From Bacteriovoracaceae bacterium UBA7317 (GTDB taxonomy: Bacteria > Bdellovibrionota > Bacteriovoracia > Bacteriovoracales > Bacteriovoracaceae): a stretch of 8,567 bases of DNA. The translations under genes and the position numbers were made by a program. Position 1 is the stretch's first letter, and each line of letters opens with the position of its first letter. The notes below the pieces were generated by a model, which saw nothing but the letters and a program-made list of their open reading frames with translations, did no database searches and was not told where the DNA came from. The stretch spans positions 1 to 8,567 of the forward strand of contig DKQD01000084.1 of the NCBI GenBank assembly GCA_002474345.1. Reading direction: 5' to 3'. Shown here one piece after another: positions 1 through 8,567 of this stretch.

Positions 1-847
1 CTATGTTTCGGACGGGGCCCTCGTTATTTTAGAGTCTACAATGAAGCCAGGGACTTGCCGTGATATTATTTCTCCCCTCTTTGAAGAGAAAGGCAAAAAA
101 GTTTTGATCTGTCATTGCCCTGAAAGGGCCATTCCTGGAAATACCCTTCATGAAATTATAAACAATGACCGGTTGATAGGTGGAATGAGTGCTGAGGCAG
201 GTCGTCTTGCAAAAGAAATTTATGGGAAATTTATTAAAGGCAACCTTTTGATGACTGACGCTACTACTGCAGAATGCGTTAAGCTGATGGAAAACACATA
301 CCGAGATGTTAATATTGCTTTGGCCAACGAGTTTGATCTTATTCTTCAAAAATATGAAGTAGATTCCTTCGAGGCCATTGAATTGGCCAACAGGCATCCT
401 AGAGTTAATATTCTTTCTCCCGGTCCTGGTGTTGGAGGGCATTGTATTGCTGTAGACCCCCACTTTTTATCTGAAGGCAACGAAAAGGCACGGCTTATTA
501 ATTTGGCCAGAAAGATCAATGATGAAAGACCTCGTGTTGTTGCAGAGAGGGTTATTAAAGAGGCCAAAAAACATGGTAAAAAAATAGGTATATTAGGGGT
601 GGCCTATAAGAAAAATGTTGATGATTGTCGAGAAACACCTGCTTTAGGCATTGTAGAGGAATTACTAGAAGAAGGCCTAGAGGTTCGGTGTCATGACCCT
701 TTTGTGAAAAAATGGAGTCATAAGATGTTCCATTATGATGAGCTAGAAAACTGGAGTGATCTCTTTGTTTTATTAACTGATCATGATGCTTTCAAAGAAT
801 TGAAAATTGTTAAGCCTTTAGTAGATACTCGAAAGATGTTTAACTAG
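1..847 (+). CDS. wecC: UDP-N-acetyl-D-mannosamine dehydrogenase, WecC-type (5' end missing)
   Basis: NAD-dependent cytosolic enzyme that oxidises C6 of UDP-ManNAc in two steps to UDP-ManNAcA, an acidic sugar donor for surface glycans. The frame is open from base 2 (YVSDGALVILEST), so the gene enters from the left. 281 residues are visible, and comparison with the roughly 420-residue E. coli WecC suggests that about 130-140 N-terminal residues, including the NAD-binding GxGxxG, are missing. Family signatures seen are CPERAIPG, NDRLIGGM, the central dimer-domain helix AECVKLMENTYRDVNIA with the conserved Lys and Asn, ANRHPRVNILSPGPGVGGHC with the catalytic Cys at nt 443-445, and a C-terminal UDP-binding domain (GVAYKKNVDDCRETPA). 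RHPRVNI and GGHCIAVDP favour WecC over UDP-glucose dehydrogenase, although a related UDP-HexNAc dehydrogenase (WbpA-type) is possible. The stop lies 15 nt before the glycosyltransferase, which fits one operon. The Met at base 41 is internal and is not the start. Confidence 0.9.
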   Translation, partial: YVSDGALVILESTMKPGTCRDIISPLFEEKGKKVLICHCPERAIPGNTLHEIINNDRLIGGMSAEAGRLAKEIYGKFIKGNLLMTDATTAECVKLMENTYRDVNIALANEFDLILQKYEVDSFEAIELANRHPRVNILSPGPGVGGHCIAVDPHFLSEGNEKARLINLARKINDERPRVVAERVIKEAKKHGKKIGILGVAYKKNVDDCRETPALGIVEELLEEGLEVRCHDPFVKKWSHKMFHYDELENWSDLFVLLTDHDAFKELKIVKPLVDTRKMFN

Positions 848-3800
848 GAGACGAGATTTTTTATGAGGATTCTCTTTATTTCTGATAACTTCCCTCCTGA
901 GGTCAATGCTCCTGCATCGAGAACGTATGAGCATTGTCGTGAGTGGGTTGAGAAGGGGCACAAAGTCACAGTTTTGACTTGCACACCGAATTTCCCGCAG
1001 GGAAGAGTTTATCCAGGTTTTAAAAACAAGCTTTTCCAAGTTGATGAAATTTCTGGAATTAAAGTCATTAGGGTGTGGAGTTATGTGGCGGAAAATAAGG
1101 GGTTTTTAAAAAGAGCACTGGATTATTTAAGCTTTGCTTTTATGGCCATTATTGTTGGAACATTTTTAAAAGCGGACCGAATTGTTACAACCTCTCCCCA
1201 GTTTTTTGTAAACTTTACGGGTCTTTATTTGAAATTGTTAAAAAGGTGCCCTTGGATTATGGAGGTCAGGGATATTTGGCCTGAATCTATCCTCGCTGTT
1301 GGCTCGATGAAGAGGAATTTTATAATCAAAACTCTCGAAAAGTTTGAAGTTCTTTTTTACCGGACTTGCAACAGGTTAGTTGTCGTAACAGACTCCTTTA
1401 GAGACTATCTTTTGAAGAAAAATATTGATGATTCTAAAATCTTTGTTGTTAAAAATGGAATTAATACAGGTCTTTTTCAACCTGGGCAAAAAATACAAAA
1501 CAAGAAAGATTTTATCGTCGGCTATATGGGAACTCTAGGTTTGGCCCACGGCCTTGATTTTATCCTTGAATGCGCAAAAGATGTTCAACTCCTTGATAAA
1601 GATATAAAGTTCTACTTTGTGGGTGATGGAGCCGTTCGAAAAAAGTTGAGGGCACGGGCCAAAGAGCTTAACCTGGCAAATGTTCATTTTTTTGACTCAA
1701 TTCCTAAAAAAGAAGTGCCTTCAATGATAGAAACGTTTGATGTAGGACTGGTTAATTTAAAAAAATCAGAAACCTTTAGGTCTGTTATTCCATCAAAAAT
1801 TTTTGAACTCGGGGCCATGAAAAAACCAATTTTGATTGGAGTTGATGGCGAGGCAAGAAAAATGGTTGAAGACTACGAATTAGGCCACTTTTTTGAACCA
1901 GAAAACAAACAAAAATTTATTGAAAAACTCTTCCTTATGAAAAATAATAGAGGAAGTATTGAATCAAAGGCCTATTTACAATTTTTAAAAGCCTATGACC
2001 GGAAAGTTTTAGCGGATAAGATGTTGAGGTATGTGACTAACTTATGACTCTTGCAATCTTAGGATCTTTTTTTACTGCTTGCTTTCTGACTATTCTGTCG
2101 ATTCCAACAATTATAAAAATCTCTGAGCTTAAGAATTTAAATGATAATCCGAGCCCAAGAAAACTGCACTCAGTGAGTACTCCAACTCTTGGGGGAGTCG
2201 CTATTTTTGCAGCATTTATCATTAGTAGTACCCTTTGGTTAAACCCTGAAACTTCTATAAATCTTCAATATATCATTTGTGCCCTTATCATCCTTTTTTT
2301 CATTGGAATTAAAGACGACATATATGACATTATTCATTACAAAAAGTTTATTGTTCAGGCCTTCGCTTCGTTTGTTATTATCCATTTTGCGGGAATTAAA
2401 CTTACGAGCTTATATGGCCTTTTTGGAGTGTATGAAATTTCAACTTTTTGGTCTTATGTCCTTTCTTTTTTCGTTTACACTGGGATTATTAATGCGATTA
2501 ACCTCATCGATGGAATCAATTGCCTAGCTGGTTCAATAGGGATGATTTCCTCTGTTGCTTTTGGGGCTTTCTTTTATTACTTAGGTTTGGAAAACTGGTC
2601 AATCCTTTGCTTTGCCCTTACGGGGAGTCTAGCTGGGTTTCTTTATTTCAATAAAACACCAGCAAAGATTTTTATGGGCGATACTGGCTCTCTCATAGTT
2701 GGTTTAATGTGTTCAATTTTTGCTATTCATTTTATTGAATACAATGCTGATGCTGTTATCTTCAAATCAGGCCCTACTATTGCAATTTCAATTCTCATTA
2801 TTCCTATTTTTGATACTATCCGGATTATATTAAGGCGTTTATGGAACAAGAAGGGAATTTTTCAGCCGGACAGAAACCATATTCACCATATATTAGTTGA
2901 TAGTGGTTTTTCACATCATAAATCAGTTTTTTTCCTTCTATCAGTTAATCTCTTTGTTATTGGTTCATGCTATATTTTCCAAGACTTGGATAAATATAAG
3001 ATTTTCGCAGGTCACGGAGCAGAACTTCTTCTCTTTTTTATTTTTATTTTTATGTTTCTTTTATTTAACCTAATTGAAAGGTCTCTGGTCAAAAAAGTTA
3101 AATAAATTTTGAACGGCCATGAGTCCTTGTTTTTCTACATTCTCTTTTGTTCTCGAACTGACGTGGGGAGTTATATAGACATTTGAAAACTTTTTAAGAG
3201 GGTGGTCTTCTACCATAGGCTCAAAGTCCAGGACATCAGTTAAATAGGCACCAATTTTGTTTGATTCTAATTTTTCAAGTAAGGCTTCTAGATCTACCAA
3301 ATTAGATCGGGCGGTATTTATGAGTATTTTTGTTTGATTGAAAAAATTGAGTAACTCTTTGTTAATAATATGCTTAGTGCTTTTATTTAAATTAAGATGA
3401 AGTGTAATGATATCACTTTCCTCGACAAGTTCGTTAATGCTTTGGCATTTTTTAATGCTATTTTCTCTTAAAAAAGATTCGTCATAGATTTTATCGAACC
3501 CCAAAACATTCATCTCAAAGGCATTTGCAATCCGGGCTACAGCTTTACCAATGTTTCCGAGGCCTACGATCCCAATAGATTTTCCTTTTATTTCAAATCC
3601 AGTTTTTCTTTCCCAACCTTTTTTAAGATGCAGATGCATATTTTTTGAGAAGCTTAAAAGAAGTGTGAATACGTGTTCGGCCACTGTTGAGTGGTTCACT
3701 CCTTTGCAATTTCTAACTTCTATACCAAGTTTTCCTGCACTTTTGAGGTTTATTTTGTCGAGTCCTACACCATACTTTGAAATAATTTTGACTTTAGATT

Positions 3801-6800
3801 CGGCTCCTTTTTTAAGAACTTTCTCAGTGTATTCATCATCTCCGCAAACGATGCCATCATATTTATGGATAACGTTATAAATATCCGATTCAACTAAAGG
3901 ACCTCTAAGAAATTCAATTTTATAACCCTTGGAGTTTAAAAGATCGTGATGTTTACCCGGAGTGTCTAAAAAAGAGGTTGATGTCACGAGAATATTCATT
4001 GGTAGCGCCTCCGTTTTTAAATTTGAAATATATACTTAAGGTCAAAAAATGTGAAGTCATTAGGCTTTAACTTCCTCAGGTTTGATATCATTGTTTTCAA
4101 AGGAGCGATCCGAAAAAATTTGAACGAGATCTTTAAAAAAGGGCATATATTTACGAAGGAAAAGGAAGAGCATTCCAAATTGAATGGCCTGGTCTGAGGA
4201 TTGATAGCCAAATATGCCCACTGATGACATAAGAAAAGATGTCCAAAAGAAAAATATCCAAAAAAGAAATGATTCTTCTTTTTTCACTTTTTTAAATTGA
4301 AAGAGGCACATTAGAAATATTAGAAATAAAGGGCCCCAAAAAGGAAAAGTATAGATGATCCCTAAGGGGACTCCTAGTGCAAGGATAACATCTAGTAGAT
4401 AAGCGTGGCCTGTAAAGCCATAATCATGAGAAAATGTACTTGTTTTAGGGAACCCGGCTCCTCTTAAAAGACTTTTGTTTTGACTATGATAAACAATCGC
4501 CGTATAAAACATTGAAAACCTATTTAAGTTTTCAATTCTATCCCCGATTGAAGCCGATTCGATTTTTTCAACATTTTCAACCTTATGCTTTTGAATTAAA
4601 GAATTAAAGCGTGACTTACCACCCTCTTTTAAAAAAGGCATTTTATAAACAAAAAGGAAGCACACTGAAAGAAGTGTGACAAAAATGAATAATTTTTGAA
4701 AATTAATCTTTGGAGAGTTTACCCAAAGGATCCCTATAAACATTAGGGAAATGAAAGTTCCAATCATGCTTAGGATTTGTTGTAGGTAAACAAAAAAGAA
4801 GCTTATTAAAAAAAAGCCTATAAAAAATAAGGTATCTTTTTTCTTCTTAATAGAGGGAAAAAATCTAAAGAAGAAATAGAAAAGAGCTGGAAGCAGAAGC
4901 ATAAATTTACGATTTGCTGGATTATCTAGTGCAAATAAAGCTGCTTTTGGGAATTTTAAGAGAGGGTCTGAAATAGGAAAAAGAAAGATTTTTTTTGCTA
5001 CATCTAAAGGAATTCCTGCGCCGGCACCAACTCCTACTTGAATATCTCTTGCCAAACCATCGGAGGAAACTTTTAGAATAACTGAATAGAGGAAACTGTG
5101 GGGGAGGTAGAGTAGGGTAATAAATATTGAACTCATGGCCATAAACTTTATAAAAGTATCCTCTTCTTCCTTTTTAAAGGGTATGAAAATAAAAATAAGG
5201 CACCATGAAGAAATCACTATATTTTTTATAAATTGGGTTGGGAAGTGACCTTGGGTTAGGTAATGACAAAGAGATATAAAAGCTCCTATCCCAAAATAAT
5301 ACCCACTGACCTTTAAGAAATTCGCACAGCTTTTTAAATTAATGACATGCCTTCTTTTTCTTATAAGATTCAAAATGAGGAGTGAAATAAACGAGAAAAG
5401 AAAAAGTCTGGAAAAAGTCAAGGGGACTCTTCCTATATCAAAATTAAAAGACGTTGAAAAAAAGGGAATGCCCAGAAGTAGATATATAGGAACGACAAGG
5501 ATAGGTTTTTTTGAAGCCTTATAAGACCCAAGAATAATAAAAAAAACTCCCACTAAGAAAAGAAGCTCCATAATCAAAACCTTTAGAAAGGGTTTTTAAT
5601 CATTAAGTCAATACTTTATGGGAAAGTCAATTTATGGGGTTTCTTAAAGGTTTTTTTCCAAGTTTCCTGGAATTTCTTTAAAGTTATTCATACGAAAGCA
5701 ATCTATATCCTTAAAATAGTTGAGATTGTCGTTTGTTTCCCTTAATAGGAATAAAAGCTCACAATTTCTACTGGCCTCATAGTCAGTAAGGGCATCTCCT
5801 ATGAAAAGAGACTCTTTTCTATCGAGATCATGCTCTTTGGTTAACTGGTTGACCCAATCTGTTTTTTTCCCTGGAGTACCAAAAACTCCAAGAAAATAAT
5901 GATCTAACTTTTTATACCTTACAATTTCTCGGAGTTCTTCTTGTGGAGTACCTGATATAACCCACATTCTTTTCTCTAATTTTTGGCACTTGTCTAGAAA
6001 ATTAATGACTCCTTCAACATAACTAGAATTGATGACTTCATTAAAGCAGAGTTCTCTAAACTTTTTGGCAAGCTCGTCAATCTGTTTTTGATTTGTTTTC
6101 CTTTCAAGGATTATCTCTTCAAAATATCTTAACTTTTCAAAACGTGAAAGACCGCCATATTTTAAATGGTAATTGACAACTCTGTTGGCGACTTCTGCAC
6201 CATATGGTTCGTAAAGTTTGAAAAAAGCATTAGTCTTGCTTTGCACAGAGTCTAAAATAACACCGTCGAAATCAAAAAAAATATTTTTTAGCATCTTAAA
6301 ATCTCTTTGTTATTGAGAACGGAGTCCACCTCTAGTAAGATTATTCTACCAAAAACTTAATTACTAGGTTTTTTTATTTTAGGGAGAGAGGTCCACTATG
6401 ATTGATGGAAGTACTATCTTGGTAACAGGTGGAACTGGTTCTTTTGGAAAAAAGTTTATTCAAAGAGTCCTTAATAATTATGATGTAAAAAAAATTATTA
6501 TATTTTCGAGGGATGAGCTCAAACAATTTGAAATGATGAACGACCCTTGTTTTAAAGAGCACCTAGCTAGCAACCGAATGAGGTTTTTTATTGGTGACGT
6601 CAGGGATAAAGAAAGGCTTCATATTGCCTTGGACGAAGTTGACTTCGTTGTTCACGCTGCAGCTTTAAAACAGGTTCCAACCGCTGAATATAATCCAATG
6701 GAGTGCATTAAAACGAATGTCTTAGGGGCACAAAACATCATCGATGCCTGTATGACCTCTAAAGTGCGGAGAGTGGTTGCCCTTTCAACTGATAAGGCGG

Positions 6801-8567
6801 CTTCTCCTGTTAATTTGTATGGGGCCACTAAATTGTGTTCCGATAAACTATTCGTCGCTGCAAATAATATTGTTGGTAACCGCGACTTGAGGTTTTCTGT
6901 CGTGCGATATGGAAATGTCCTTGGGTCACGTGGTTCCGTGATTCCTTTCTTTCTTAATAAAATGAACGAAGGAACCCTCCCGATTACTGACGAGCGAATG
7001 ACACGATTTAGTATTAGTTTAGAGGAAGGCGTTGATTTTGTTTTAAATGCTTTAATGAATGCCTGGGGGGGAGAGCTATTTGTTCCTAAGATTCCTTCCT
7101 ATAAAATTACAGATGTGGCCAAGGCGATAGCTCCTTCTGCAAAATTTGTGATCTCAGGAATTAGGCCGGGTGAAAAAATACATGAGGAGATGATTACAGA
7201 AACGGACTCATTTAATACTTTGGATCTAGGCAACCACTACGTTATTTGTCCTTCAACGAATAATAGAAACCTCAATGTTGAAAAGTTTATTGATTTTTAC
7301 CAGGCCAAAAAAGTACCCATCGGTTTTCGTTATAACTCCGGAGAAAACGAGCATTTTCTGAGTGTCACGGAAATAAGAGAACAAATTAAAACCCATGTAG
7401 ATCCTTCTCTGGAGGTCTGATGTGGTAATAGGATATGGGAAGCAAAGTATAGACCAAGGTGATATTGATGCCGTCACAAAAGTGCTGAAGTCAGACTTCC
7501 TTACACAGGGACCATCCGTATCTCATTTTGAAGAAGACTTTTCCAGAGAAATGGGATCAAAATTCGCCGTTTCTGTCTCGAATGCAACAGCTGCACTCCA
7601 CCTTTCTTGTATGGCCATAGGTCTCGAAAAAAATCAAAAGGTGATCACTTCTCCTTTAACTTTTGCTGCGTCTGCTAACTGCGTACTCTATTGCGGTGGC
7701 TTAGTGGATCTTTGTGACATTGATCCCGTTACCTACACAATGGATCTTTCTAAGCTTGAAGAAAAGCTCAAAAGGAGTCCGAAGGGAACTTACGCAGGCG
7801 TCATACCCGTAAGTTATGCTGGTCATCCAATAGACGGTGAAAGACTAAAATATTTAGCGAAGGAATATAATTTTTGGGTCATCGAAGATAATTGCCATGC
7901 GCCAGGTTCTTCTTTTAGAGATCAAGCTGGAACAATCAATAAAACAGGAAGCTGTAAATATGCGGACCTCAGCGTTTTTTCCCTCCATCCAGTGAAGCAT
8001 ATCGCTGCAGGAGAGGGAGGTGTTATTACAACAAATAATAAAAGCCTCTATGAAAAATTAAAGCTTTTAAGGTCCCATAACATGGAAAAATCAAAGGATA
8101 GTTTATGGGAATATGATATAGAGTCTTTGGGTTATAATTACCGCTTAACTGATATTCAAGCCTCTTTAGCGACAACTCAACTGAAAAAACTAAAAGATTC
8201 TGTTAGGAGGCGGAACGAGATCGCTCGTTTTTATAATGAACAATTAAAGTTTTTTCCTCTCGTTCTTCCTAAAGCGAGGGAAGGCTTTTTTCACGCTTAT
8301 CACCTTTATGCTGTCCAGGCTGAAAAGAGAAAAGAGCTCTATCTTTTTCTAAGAGAGCGTAAGATTTATACGCAAGTTCACTACATTCCTATTCATTATT
8401 TAAGCCTTTATAAAAAGAAAGGTTTCAAACAGGGAATGTATCCAATTGCCGAAAGTTTTTATGAGAAATGCCTCTCTCTCCCCATGTTTCCAACCTTAGA
8501 AGTTAAAGACCTTAAAAGAATTATTTCCTATATAAAAGAGTTTTATGAAAACAAAAAAAATTGGAAT

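Overview
The window is part of a surface-polysaccharide (O-antigen or capsule-like) gene cluster from a Gram-negative bacterium. The DNA is AT-rich and densely coded, with clear Shine-Dalgarno sites (AGGAG, GGAGG). The gene set is undecaprenyl-phosphate sugar transferase, Wzy-like polymerase, and nucleotide-sugar enzymes for an acidic ManNAc sugar and for pseudaminic acid. I cannot name the organism. Strong GGAGG sites with low GC argue against Bacteroidetes and would suit an AT-rich proteobacterium or a Bacteriovorax-like group, but that is a weak inference.

Left block, plus strand (1-3105): the 3' two-thirds of a WecC-type UDP-ManNAc dehydrogenase, a WbuB-like GT4 glycosyltransferase, and a WecA-like polyprenyl-phosphate GlcNAc-1-phosphate transferase. 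They are packed as an operon with a 15-nt gap and then a 4-nt ATGA overlap. Together they would supply a uronic acid donor, start a glycan on undecaprenyl phosphate and add a further sugar.

Middle block, minus strand (6294 down to 3070): a HAD-superfamily phosphatase, a multi-pass Wzy/WaaL-like membrane protein, and a short D-2-hydroxyacid (SerA-like) dehydrogenase. The last gene overlaps the 3' end of the wecA-like gene by 36 bp, tail to tail. Each of the three genes has its own plausible sigma70-type promoter, so this block looks like a separately controlled insert rather than a simple operon. The dehydrogenase/HAD pair has no obvious role in the pathways its neighbours specify.

Right block, plus strand (6398-8567): pseB and pseC, the first two enzymes of CMP-pseudaminic acid synthesis. 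The catalytic residues are visible. pseC starts at GTG and runs off the right edge almost complete. The rest of the pathway (pseH, G, I, F) would be expected further right but is not seen here.

The only non-coding stretches are short: about 60, 72 and 103 bp. They hold candidate promoters, a tandem direct repeat, a hairpin over a ribosome-binding site, and a dyad around two face-to-face promoters. I see no tRNA, rRNA, CRISPR, insertion sequence or attachment site. No Wzx flippase or UDP-GlcNAc 2-epimerase lies inside the window.
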